From NCBI GenBank assembly GCA_025062245.1, contig JANXAD010000006.1, positions 1 to 60,241 on the forward strand: a stretch of DNA of 60,241 nucleotides. Direction: 5' to 3'. Both the position numbers and the translations under genes were made by a program. Shown here in pieces: positions 52,928-60,241 of the stretch. The stretch is from Thermodesulfobacteriaceae bacterium (GTDB lineage: Bacteria > Desulfobacterota > Thermodesulfobacteria > Thermodesulfobacteriales > Thermodesulfobacteriaceae). The number at the start of each line of letters is the position of its first letter. Position 1 is the first letter of the stretch. The notes under the pieces were generated by a model, which was given only the letters and a program-made list of their open reading frames with translations, was not told the origin of the DNA and made no database searches.

Positions 52928-53713
52928 ATGTCTACTGATTTTTACTTTAATCTTAAAAAATTTTTTCTTTCCCTATTATATCCCTCTTCCGTCATCTTCA
53001 TATTTCTTCTTATAGTTTCCATATATGTAGTTTTAGGTAAAAGAAGAGGCAGAAGAAGGTTTCTTCTTTTCGTAGCTCTTTTTTTATACTACATCTCCTC
53101 CACCCCCTTTTTCCCTTATTTGCTTTTTAAATATTTAGAAAGAAAGCAACAAATCCCTTCCCTAGAACAAATTAAAACAGCTAAATATCTCATAGTATTA
53201 AATGGAAAGGTTTACAATCATAAAAACCTCTCCTTAGAAGAGAGATTCAGTAGAGAAACCTTAGTTAGGGTCTTAAAAGCTATAGAGATAAAAAAACAAT
53301 TTCCTCAAAAGGAACTTTTAATTTTAGGAGGTTCCTCAAATGGGGAAAGTGTTTCACAATACTTTCAAGCCTTAGCCTATAAATGGGAAGTAAATTTAAA
53401 AACTATAGAAGATCCTAAAGATACCTTTGAAAGTGTTAAATATTTAAAAAAATTTTTGTCCCAATCTAACGAATCCTTTATCCTCTTTACTTCAGCCTAT
53501 CATATTCCACGAACATCCTATCTTATGGAAAAAGAGGGTTTACGTCCTATTTTTTATCCAACTAACTACAATTATAAATTATGTAAACCAAGTTTTAGTA
53601 TCTGGAGTTTCATTCCTGACGATATATACATTACCTTTACCAATATGGCTGTTCATGAATATTTAGGTTTGTTTTTTTATAAACTAAAATATTTTATAGG
53701 GAGATTTCTATGA
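52928..53713 (+). CDS. ElyC/SanA/YdcF (DUF218) family membrane protein
   Basis: DUF218 proteins are linked to envelope integrity and cell-wall precursor handling; the exact reaction is unknown. The 261 residues have two N-terminal membrane helices (PSSVIFIFLLIVSIYVVLG and FLLFVALFLYYISSTPF) and the DUF218 core, with LIVLNGKVYNHKN, LLILGGSSNGESVSQYFQAL, EDPKDTFESVKYLKKFL and LFTSAYHIPRTSYLMEKEGL. It starts 7 bases after tRNA-Asp and overlaps gmhA by 4 bp. Confidence 0.88.
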   Translation: MSTDFYFNLKKFFLSLLYPSSVIFIFLLIVSIYVVLGKRRGRRRFLLFVALFLYYISSTPFFPYLLFKYLERKQQIPSLEQIKTAKYLIVLNGKVYNHKNLSLEERFSRETLVRVLKAIEIKKQFPQKELLILGGSSNGESVSQYFQALAYKWEVNLKTIEDPKDTFESVKYLKKFLSQSNESFILFTSAYHIPRTSYLMEKEGLRPIFYPTNYNYKLCKPSFSIWSFIPDDIYITFTNMAVHEYLGLFFYKLKYFIGRFL

Positions 53714-54288
53714 AGGAGCTTATAGAGAAAATTTTAAGCATAGAGGAAGAACATACCTTAGTTTTAAAAAACTTTATAAAAAAGGAAAAGGAAAAAATTT
53801 TAGAGGTTGTTTTTCTTTGTAAGGAGATAATTTCCAAGGGAGGTAAAATTCTTATTTTTGGAAATGGAGGGAGTGCAGCTGATGCTCAACATTTAGCAGC
53901 AGAATTAGTAAATCGTTTTAAAAGGGAAAGGTATCCTTTACCAGCTATAGCACTAACTACAGATACTTCTATTCTTACTGCCATAGCTAATGATTATAAT
54001 TTTTCTGAAATTTTTGTAAAACAGATACAAGCTCTCGGAAAAAAGGGAGATTTAGCCTTAGGTATAAGTACCAGTGGTAAATCTGATAATGTAATTAAAG
54101 CTTTAAAAGTAGCTAAAGACTTAGGACTTCATACCGTAGGTTTAAGCGGAGGAGAAGGAGGTTTAATGAAAGATTATTGTGATTATTTAATTTTAGTTCC
54201 AAGTTCTAACACTCCTCGTATCCAAGAAGGACACCTACTTTTTTTACACATTTTTTCGGAACTTTTAGAGGAAGTATTCTTTTCTTAG
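53710..54288 (+). CDS. gmhA: Phosphoheptose isomerase GmhA
   Basis: Converts sedoheptulose-7-phosphate to heptose-7-phosphate for lipopolysaccharide inner core, supporting a Gram-negative envelope. The 192 residues show the SIS fold with LIFGNGGSAADAQHLAAELV, FKRERYPLPAIALTTDTSIL, TAIANDYNFSEIFVKQIQAL, LGISTSGKSDNVIKAL and the C-terminal IQEGHLLFLHIFSELLEE with conserved Glu and His. Length is normal. Confidence 0.95.
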   Translation: MKELIEKILSIEEEHTLVLKNFIKKEKEKILEVVFLCKEIISKGGKILIFGNGGSAADAQHLAAELVNRFKRERYPLPAIALTTDTSILTAIANDYNFSEIFVKQIQALGKKGDLALGISTSGKSDNVIKALKVAKDLGLHTVGLSGGEGGLMKDYCDYLILVPSSNTPRIQEGHLLFLHIFSELLEEVFFS

Positions 54289-54300
54289 TTTTAAGAAACC

Positions 54301-55281
54301 ATGCTTTTAGCTTTAGAAACTTCCTGTGATGAAACGGGTGTAGCTTTATTCTCTGAAGAGGGTGTTTTAGTTAAGCATCTTCTTTATTCTCAAGTAGCTC
54401 TTCACTCCCCTTTTGGAGGAATTGTTCCTGAGATAGCCTCACGTAAACAATTAGAGGTATTACCCTCTTTGGTTAAGAAACTCTTAGAAGAAACTAATAC
54501 TTCTTTAGGGGATCTTAAGGCTTTAGCAGTAACCTTTGGACCAGGCCTTATAGGTTCTCTTTTAGTGGGGGTTTCCTTTACTAAAGCCCTAAGTTGGTCC
54601 TTAAGGGTTCCTCTTATAAAAGTTGACCACTTAGAGGCCCATTTAAGAAGCATTTTTTTAGAGAAAAAAGTTGAATTTCCCTATATAGGTCTCTTGGTTT
54701 CTGGGGGACATACAGCTCTTTTTTTAGTAAATTCTTGGGAAAATTATCAACTTTTAGGATCTACTAAAGATGATGCAGCAGGAGAAGCCTTTGATAAAGT
54801 AGCTAAACTTTTAGGTCTTGGATATCCAGGAGGACCTCCCATAGGCAAGTTAGCTAAAAAAGGTAATAGAAAGGCTATCCCCTTTCCTCGTCCCATGTTA
54901 GAAAATAAAACCTACGAATTTAGCTTTTCAGGACTTAAAACGGCAGTAGTAAATTATATAAAAAGTGAAACCTCTTTTAAGATAGAAGATATTTGCGCTA
55001 GCTTTGAAGAAGCTGTGGTAGAAGTATTGGTGGAAAAGAGTCTTAAAGCTTCAAAGGATCTGGGAGTTCCACGAATAGTAGTTACAGGAGGAGTTGCTTC
55101 TAACCTTCGCTTACGAGAAGTTTTTTCTCAAAGAGCTCAAAAAGAAAACTTAGAGGTCTTTTTTCCATCCCCAGAGTTTTGTACCGATAATGCTGCTATG
55201 GTAGGAATCATAGGATGGTATAAGTGGCAAAAAAAGGAATTTACCTCCTTAGAGGATGAACCCTATACCAGATCTTTCTAA
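54301..55281 (+). CDS. tsaD: tRNA N6-adenosine threonylcarbamoyltransferase TsaD
   Basis: With TsaB, TsaC and TsaE it makes t6A37 in tRNAs that read ANN codons. The 326 residues begin MLLALETSCDETGVALF and contain PEIASRKQLEVLPSLVKKLL, AVTFGPGLIGSLLVGVSFTK, the metal-binding HLEAHLRS, YIGLLVSGGHTALFLV and DDAAGEAFDKVAKLLGLGYP GGPPIGKLA, with VVTGGVASNLRLRE later. All are diagnostic. It converges on the NtrC-type gene with a 4-bp overlap. Confidence 0.97.
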   Translation: MLLALETSCDETGVALFSEEGVLVKHLLYSQVALHSPFGGIVPEIASRKQLEVLPSLVKKLLEETNTSLGDLKALAVTFGPGLIGSLLVGVSFTKALSWSLRVPLIKVDHLEAHLRSIFLEKKVEFPYIGLLVSGGHTALFLVNSWENYQLLGSTKDDAAGEAFDKVAKLLGLGYPGGPPIGKLAKKGNRKAIPFPRPMLENKTYEFSFSGLKTAVVNYIKSETSFKIEDICASFEEAVVEVLVEKSLKASKDLGVPRIVVTGGVASNLRLREVFSQRAQKENLEVFFPSPEFCTDNAAMVGIIGWYKWQKKEFTSLEDEPYTRSF

Positions 55282-56663
55282 AGATCTTCCTTTAAATCCT
55301 CTTTTAATCCTAATTCCTTTATCTTTTTTTGCAAATAAGCCCTTTCTAAACCTATTTCTTTAGCTGTTTGAGAAATATTTCCTTTGAATTCTAAAAGTTT
55401 TCTTCTTAAAAATTCTTTTTCAAAGAGCCATTTAGCAGTTTTGTAGTCCTTTTCTTGAAACCAAGGCTCAGAGGTTCCTTTAGATGGCAAAGACTCTATT
55501 AGATTTCTAAAATCCAAAGGTAAATCTTCGTAAGTTATTTCAAGATCAGGAGAAATGATCACCAATCTTTCTATAAAGTTTTTTAACTCTCTTACATTTC
55601 CAGGCCAGTGATACTTCATTAAAGCTGAAAGAACCTCTCCCTTTAACCTTTTTCTTCCTAATCCTGTCTTTAAAGCCAGTTCCTCCAAAAACTCTTCTAC
55701 CAAAAAAGGAATATCCTCTTTTCTCTCTCTGAGAGGAGGTATATAGATAGGAAAAACGTTTAACCGATAAAAAAGGTCTTCTCTAAAATTACCTTTTTTA
55801 ATTTCCTCTTGAAGATTTTTGTTAGTAGCTCCTATAATCCTTACATCTACCTCAATAGGTCTAACCCCTCCTAATCTTTCTATTTTTCTCTCCTGAAGAA
55901 CTCTTAAAACCTTAGCTTGAGCAGAAAGACTCATATCTCCTACTTCATCTAAAAAAATAGTTCCTCCCTCAGCTTGTTCAAACTTACCCTTTTTTGAAGT
56001 TTGAGCTCCTGTAAAGGCTCCTTTTTCGTAACCGAAAAGCTCAGCTTCAATAAGAGTATCTGGAATTCCTGCGCAGTTAATTTCCACAAAAGGTCCTTTA
56101 GCTCTGGTAGAATAAAGATGAATAAGTTTAGCTACTAATTCTTTCCCCACTCCAGACTCTCCAAAAATTAATACTGTAGTATCTGTAGGAGCTGCCTTCA
56201 AAATAAGTTCTTTTATCTCTTTAATAGCTGGAGAAATTCCAGAAAGTTTAACCCTTCCAAAAATATTCTCCCTTAATCTTCTATTTTCCTCCTCTAAGCT
56301 AACTAATTTAAAAGCATTTTCCAAAGTAATTAAAATTCTTTCATAAGAAAGAGGTTTTTCTATAAAATCATAGGCTCCCAGTTTTATGGCCTTTACTGCA
56401 GTCTCAATGGTACCATGCCCAGAAATAATAATAACTGGAATAAAGGGAAAAAGGACTTTTATTTTCTTTAAAACCTCAAATCCATCCATATCTTTCAACC
56501 AAAGGTCAAGAAAAACTACTTGAGGAGGATTAAGAGGAAGTTCCTCTACGGCTTTTTTTCCTGAAAGAAAGGTCTTTATACTATAGCCCTCATCTTTTAA
56601 AATATCTGTTAAAACTTCTAAAATACCCTTTTCATCATCTATAATCCAAACTTCTCCTTTCAT
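55278..56663 (-). CDS. NtrC-family sigma54-dependent response regulator
   Basis: A two-component activator of sigma54 promoters. The 461 residues: receiver with phospho-Asp53 (VVFLDLWLKDMDGFEVLKKI), then AAA+ domain with Walker A LIFGESGVGKELVAKLIHLY, the sigma54-contact loop ELFGYEKGAFTGAQTSKKGK, Walker B GGTIFLDEVGDM and the arginine finger region VGATNKNLQEEIKKG-like. A C-terminal Fis-type helix-turn-helix follows (KGNISQTAKEIGLERAYLQK KIKELGL). The layout is NtrX-like. Its partner kinase is not in the window. Confidence 0.95.
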   Translation of the reverse strand: MKGEVWIIDDEKGILEVLTDILKDEGYSIKTFLSGKKAVEELPLNPPQVVFLDLWLKDMDGFEVLKKIKVLFPFIPVIIISGHGTIETAVKAIKLGAYDFIEKPLSYERILITLENAFKLVSLEEENRRLRENIFGRVKLSGISPAIKEIKELILKAAPTDTTVLIFGESGVGKELVAKLIHLYSTRAKGPFVEINCAGIPDTLIEAELFGYEKGAFTGAQTSKKGKFEQAEGGTIFLDEVGDMSLSAQAKVLRVLQERKIERLGGVRPIEVDVRIIGATNKNLQEEIKKGNFREDLFYRLNVFPIYIPPLRERKEDIPFLVEEFLEELALKTGLGRKRLKGEVLSALMKYHWPGNVRELKNFIERLVIISPDLEITYEDLPLDFRNLIESLPSKGTSEPWFQEKDYKTAKWLFEKEFLRRKLLEFKGNISQTAKEIGLERAYLQKKIKELGLKEDLKEDL

Positions 56664-56762
56664 ACTTTAGAAATAAAACTATACAAAAACTTTAAAAAAG
56701 CAAGGGGTATATTATAATATCCTTTTCAGTAGATAAAAAATTTAAAAGGAATTTAAAGCTTC

Positions 56763-57557
56763 GTGGAGTTATTCCATTTATATTCCTTTTTTCTTTTTGA
56801 ATCTCCTCTCATGGTTATAGCCCTTTTAGCAGGTATGTTTGTGGCTTTCACTACTTCCTTAGGTTCTATGTTAGCTCTTTTTGCTAAGAAAATGCCTTCT
56901 TGGGGAATAGATTTAAGTCTCTCTTTTGCAGCAGGAGTAATGTTAGTTGCCAGCTTTACCAGTTTAATCCTTCCTGCTATAGAAATTAGTCAAAGTTTTT
57001 TACCCACCGCTATAGGAATTTTTTTAGGTATCCTTTTGATGTACTTCGTAGAAACCTTTATTCCTCATGAGCATCTTATTAAGGGTTATGAGGGTCCCAA
57101 AGAGTTTAAGGATAGAATGAAAACCGCTTGGCTTTTAGTTTTAGCTATGATAATTCACAATTTTCCAGAAGGGTTAGCTATTGGAACAGCTTTAAATTTT
57201 GAAATTAAAACAGGGTTGGTAACGACTTTAGCTATAGGAATTCAAGATTTACCAGAAGGCTTGGTGGTCTCCTTGCCATTGGCTACCCTTCAAAAAAAAA
57301 GATTTGAACCTATCCTTTTAGGGGTATTAAGTGGCTTAGTAGAATTGATAGCCGTTCTGTTAGGAGCCTATTTTTTTAAAAATTTTGCCTATCTTTTAAT
57401 CTATGGATTAGGTTTAGCAGGAGGAGCTATGCTATTTGTCACTATAAAAGAGGTTATCCCAGAAATTTATAAACACGAAAAAAATGAGCTTTTAGTAACC
57501 TTCGGCTTTTTCTTAGGATTTTATACTATGCTTTTTCTTGATTCTATAAAATTTTAA
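56763..57557 (+). CDS. ZIP-family divalent metal transporter
   Basis: An inner-membrane zinc/iron/manganese importer. The 264 residues have eight hydrophobic helices with the paired metal-binding motifs of the family: MIIHNFPEGLAIGTALNFEI in TM4 and AIGIQDLPEGLVVSLPLATL in TM5. A His-rich site is absent, and a short loop has PHEHLIKGYEGP. The start is GTG at 56763. It reads away from the NtrC-type gene. Confidence 0.92.
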   Translation: MELFHLYSFFLFESPLMVIALLAGMFVAFTTSLGSMLALFAKKMPSWGIDLSLSFAAGVMLVASFTSLILPAIEISQSFLPTAIGIFLGILLMYFVETFIPHEHLIKGYEGPKEFKDRMKTAWLLVLAMIIHNFPEGLAIGTALNFEIKTGLVTTLAIGIQDLPEGLVVSLPLATLQKKRFEPILLGVLSGLVELIAVLLGAYFFKNFAYLLIYGLGLAGGAMLFVTIKEVIPEIYKHEKNELLVTFGFFLGFYTMLFLDSIKF

Positions 57558-57613
57558 ATTAAATATATTATTAATTTTAAAAATTTTTTTATTAAAGGAG
57601 GCTTTTTAAGGTT

Positions 57614-57892
57614 ATGCAATGTGAAAGATTAAAATTTTTAATTCGTGATTGGTATCAACAGGTTAGGGAATTTACCTTATCTCCTACAAAAATGATGGAG
57701 TTAGTAGATAGGCATGTTAAGAATTGTGAAACTTGTCAAGGAGATGAAGAACTTTCTTTAGAACTTGAACAATTGAGAGAAATCATAAGAGTTCCCTATG
57801 TTCCTATACCCAAAGAAGAAAGGGAAGAAGAAGTTATGGAGGAATTTGAATATGTATATGAGGAAGAGGATAAGGAAGAGGAGGAATATTAA
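57614..57892 (+). CDS. Small acidic protein with CxxC motif
   Basis: I do not recognise this 92-residue protein. A strong AAAGGAGG site lies ahead of the ATG. Residues 30-45 hold HVKNCETCQGD, a His-Cys-x-x-Cys arrangement resembling anti-sigma-factor-type zinc motifs, and the C-terminus is almost purely acidic (EEEDKEEEEY). No membrane segment. It lies 56 bp after the ZIP transporter and converges on paaK, so a metal-related or regulatory role is possible, no more. Confidence 0.7.
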   Translation: MQCERLKFLIRDWYQQVREFTLSPTKMMELVDRHVKNCETCQGDEELSLELEQLREIIRVPYVPIPKEEREEEVMEEFEYVYEEEDKEEEEY

Positions 57893-57916
57893 TTTATAAT
57901 ATAAATTTATTTCAAT

Positions 57917-59191
57917 TTATTTTTTTCTTTTATCTATAATTCTCACTGCCTTACCTGGAACTCTTTGAATAGTTCCCTCTGGGACAATTTGAAGTTTACT
58001 TCTAAAACCGAGAAAATCATAAAGTTCTAATTCTAATTGTTCTAACTCCTTCTGAGTAAGTCCTTGGTCTATCTTTTCTACAATAATAGTCATTTCATCC
58101 TTTCCCTTTAAAGTTTCTATAACCAGTTGATAATAAGAAGAAAGTCCTTTGTACTTAAGTAAAATTTCTTCTATCTGAGAGGGATAGAAATTTACTCCCT
58201 TTACTTTTAACATATCATCTGTTCTACCCTTTATTCTGTCTATTCTCATATGAGTTCTTCCACAAGTGCAAGGTTCATAACTAAGTATTTTAGTAATATC
58301 CCGGGTTCTATATCTTATCAAAGGTAAACCCTCTCTGGTAAGAGTTGTAATTATCATTTCTCCTTCTTCTCCTGGAGGAAGAACCTGACCAGTTTGAGGG
58401 TCTACTATTTCCACAATATAGTGATCTTCCCAAACATGAATACCCTCTCTGGCTACACAATCAATTCCAAGCCCTACTCCTCCTGTTTCAGTCATTCCTA
58501 TAATATCATAGGTCTTTACTCCCATTTCCTCCTCAATTCTTTTCCTGTATTCATCAGACCAAGTTTCAGCTCCCAAAATAGCTACTCTTAGTTTGGTTTT
58601 ACTAAAATCGTAACCTATCTCTTTAGCCACCTCAATAAGTCTTGCAGGATAGGAGGCAATAGCTCCTATAGCGGTAACTTCTAAATCTTTTATAAGTTTT
58701 AATTGCATAAGAGTTCTTCCTGCTCCCGCAGGAACGATAAAACATCCTAATTTTTCTGCTCCATAGTGAAACCCAAAACCACCGTTAAATAAGCCAAAAG
58801 AAGGCATGATTTGAATTCTATCTTTAGAAGTAAGACCTGCACAAGCAAGACACCGAGCCATAATTTCTCCCCACTGTTCTACATCTCTTGCAGTCATAAA
58901 ATTCATCACCGGAATACCTGTAGTTCCTGAACTCATGTGCATTCTGGAACACTCTGAAGGCTCTACCGCTATATGAGCAAAGGGATAGCAATCTCTCAAT
59001 TCCTCCTTGGTAGTAAAAGGTAAATATTTTAAATCCTCTAAGGTTTTAAGATCCTCTGGTTCTAAATCTTTAAATTTTTCCTTAAGTTTAGATCGTGAAT
59101 TTTTTAGAAATCTTAAAGTTTCCCTTAATCTTGAAAGTTGTAATTTTTTAAGTTCCTCTCGAGGTAAAGTCTCCATTTTAAAATTAAACAT
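57917..59191 (-). CDS. Phenylacetate-CoA ligase-family adenylate-forming enzyme
   Basis: Activates an aryl acid with ATP and CoA; PaaK-type enzymes act on phenylacetate and relatives. The 424 residues show MHMSSGTTGIPVMNFMTARD (ATP loop), RIQIMPSFGLFNGGFGFHYG, VKTYDIIGMTETGGVGLGID, HVWEDHYIVEIVDP and RIKGRTDDMLKVKGVNFYPS with a catalytic-domain Lys near the end. Length fits PaaK. No other phenylacetate genes are nearby, so in this organism it could serve amino acid or indole/aryl-pyruvate metabolism. Confidence 0.92.
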   Translation of the reverse strand: MFNFKMETLPREELKKLQLSRLRETLRFLKNSRSKLKEKFKDLEPEDLKTLEDLKYLPFTTKEELRDCYPFAHIAVEPSECSRMHMSSGTTGIPVMNFMTARDVEQWGEIMARCLACAGLTSKDRIQIMPSFGLFNGGFGFHYGAEKLGCFIVPAGAGRTLMQLKLIKDLEVTAIGAIASYPARLIEVAKEIGYDFSKTKLRVAILGAETWSDEYRKRIEEEMGVKTYDIIGMTETGGVGLGIDCVAREGIHVWEDHYIVEIVDPQTGQVLPPGEEGEMIITTLTREGLPLIRYRTRDITKILSYEPCTCGRTHMRIDRIKGRTDDMLKVKGVNFYPSQIEEILLKYKGLSSYYQLVIETLKGKDEMTIIVEKIDQGLTQKELEQLELELYDFLGFRSKLQIVPEGTIQRVPGKAVRIIDKRKK

Positions 59192-59486
59192 ATTTTACCT
59201 CCTATCTTTTAGCTTCACTTAAAGTTGGTGTAGGAAATTAAGCCTTCAATTTGGGGATTACAAATCATAAAATTTTTGCTATTTTCTTTACCTTTTACAA
59301 AAAGATAAGTAAATTTTAGTTAAAATAATTTTAATGACCTACGGTCTACATTTATATCCTCTTTTCTCCTTTACTTCAAAAAACAAGTATGACTCGCAAT
59401 CCTTATTATTAATTAACCTCAACGACTTGTCACCAAAATACTTAAGAAAACACCTAAAAACTTGAAAAAGCAGCATGGTGAAGTTG

Positions 59487-59514
59487 ATTTTACCAAAATT
59501 TAGCATTCTGACAA
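59487..59514 (-). promoter_or_regulatory. Putative promoter next to IS-terminus copy E
   Basis: On the minus strand TTGTCA (59514-59509), 16 bp, TAAAAT (59492-59487). It points at the phenylacetate-CoA ligase gene, whose ATG is about 300 bp away. Confidence 0.4.
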
Positions 59515-59549
59515 GCCTTTGTATGAGTCCATATGATTGGGAAAAACTG
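59507..59549 (-). repeat. IS-terminus repeat, copy E
   Basis: Minus strand: CAGTTTTTCCCAATCATATG GACTCATAC, six bases, TTGTCA. This is the same terminus as copy A, here placed just beyond the end of an IS3-type element. Confidence 0.75.
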
Positions 59550-59553
59550 TGGG

Positions 59554-60241
59554 ATGCCCCCAAATTTTGGACAACTAAAATGTTAGGGTTTGTTTTTCGG
59601 CCCCCTTTCTTGGACACCTCTTTCGTTAACCTCATCCCTGTTGTTACCCTTTAACCTCCAAATATCCTCAGGCACTACCTATCCCAATGAAGAGTGTATC
59701 CTCTCCCTATTATACCTCTCTATCCATCCATTTATCCTCATCCTCGCAGATACTATATCCTCAAATACCTCCCTATCCAAACATTCCATCCTAAATACCC
59801 TATGAAAACTCTCTATGTGCCCATTGTTGTAGGCCTGCCCAGGAGGAATTACCTCCTCCTCTATTCCCCACCTAGCAATCACTCTACGAAAGGCTTTAGA
59901 TTTGAACCCCATATTCCCTAAATATACGCTCTAAATGCTCCGCTACCACATTTCCTGTCAAACTAAAATCAACCAATGCCGGAAATACATACCTCGAATA
60001 AGCATCTATCACATTGAATACCCTAAATCTTCTGCCATTCTCAAGACTGTCATGGATAAAGTCTACCGCATATAACTCTCCTCTGCAACTAGCTATTACT
60101 CCTCTAAAATCCTTACTCCTACCTCTGTTTTGTCTCCTTCTCTTGAAAAACACATATCTGTTAAATCCCTCTTCCCTCCATAGCCTTAATACCTTCTTAT
60201 GATTTACTCTGTAGCCCTTAAGCCCCTAAGTCAAAAAGGCT
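59554..60241 (-). pseudogene. Dead IS3-family transposase (orfB), continuing past the window
   Basis: The minus-strand frame from about 60229 reads GLKGYRVNHKKVLRLWREEG, FNRYVFFKRRRQNRGRSKDF, LYAVDFIHDSLENGRRFRVF (first catalytic Asp) and NVIDAYSRYVFPAL. After FREYG near 59905 the frame shifts to FKSKAFRRVIARWGIEEEVI; the expected block of roughly ten residues with the second Asp (DNG) is missing. AYNNGHIESFHRVFRMECLD supplies the Glu. At 59679 a TAG replaces the Tyr codon after RIHSSLG, with VVPEDIWRLKGNNRDEV beyond it. The element's end ATGCCCCCAAATTTTGGACA is at 59554-59573. Confidence 0.88.

Larger units (their letters stand above)
59192..59554 (-). other. Leader region of the phenylacetate-CoA ligase gene
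   Basis: About 360 bp with no credible gene. It contains a short AT-rich leader, the putative promoter at 59487-59514 and the IS-terminus repeat copy E. Open frames here are chance or relics of IS sequence. Confidence 0.4.

Noticed and set aside
59339-59635. 98-residue minus-strand frame before the ligase gene
   Set aside because: Runs through the IS3 end and IS-terminus repeat; start part is the tail of the transposase in another frame.
501-60241. Possible CRISPR array or prophage linked to the IS debris
   Set aside because: The repeats are dispersed single copies tens of kb apart, without spacers; no phage structural, integrase-site or cas genes were seen.

Overview
The window is AT-rich, gene-dense bacterial chromosome. 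It probably comes from a thermophilic, flagellated, Gram-negative sulfate reducer of the Thermodesulfobacteria type. This is inferred from the Lys/Glu/Ile-rich proteins, a TonB system with an outer-membrane receptor, phosphoheptose isomerase, a fused siroheme decarboxylase of the alternative heme pathway, and the flagellar gene order. No rRNA gene is present to confirm it.

Layout. 1-5 kb: a cut-off degenerate receiver gene, a decayed IS481-like transposase, rpsT, tRNA-Ala, a creatininase-family gene and a shattered AAA-ATPase/nuclease gene. 5-12.6 kb: a likely metal or metal-chelate uptake locus with a TonB-dependent receptor, an exported tetrapyrrole-methylase-like protein, an APC permease and a DUF4198 protein on the minus strand, and exbB-exbD-tonB on the plus strand. 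12.8-19.6 kb: a minus-strand run rplU-rpmA-plsY-fapA-hypothetical-tilS-WPF repeat protein-coaD. 19.9-28.2 kb: plus-strand serine hydrolase, radical SAM, zinc-ribbon protein, cation exchanger and folC, then ychF on the minus strand, a peroxiredoxin read through an in-frame TGA (probably selenocysteine), and an HNH protein. 28.2-47.0 kb: about 19 kb of co-oriented chemotaxis and flagellar genes from fliL down to cheW. 47.2-59.2 kb: ogt, dnaG, rpoD, ahbAB, tRNA-Val, tRNA-Asp, a DUF218 protein, gmhA, tsaD, an NtrC-type regulator, a ZIP transporter, a small Cys protein and paaK. 59.5 kb to the end: a dead IS3-family transposase.

The genes mostly form working units. The flagellar export and switch genes lead into the flagellar number/placement GTPases, FliA and a full chemotaxis set (CheY, CheB, CheR, a CheA with extra CheW and receiver domains, and CheW), with two unexpected passengers: a DnaJ-like protein and a pyruvate-kinase C-terminal-like protein. 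dnaG-rpoD are followed directly by the heme-pathway gene.

Three observations stand out. First, the peroxiredoxin has TGA exactly where the peroxidatic Cys codon should be, with a SECIS-like hairpin just downstream. Second, decayed IS ends recur at six places; five share a roughly 40-bp terminus ending in an outward TTGACA-like box, and all six face the 5' end of a gene (rpsT, a membrane ORF, exbB, rplU, tRNA-Val, and more distantly paaK), mostly with a TAnnnT box 16 bp further on. Third, a signal-peptide-bearing tetrapyrrole methylase sits in a TonB-receptor operon. No CRISPR array, prophage or origin was seen.
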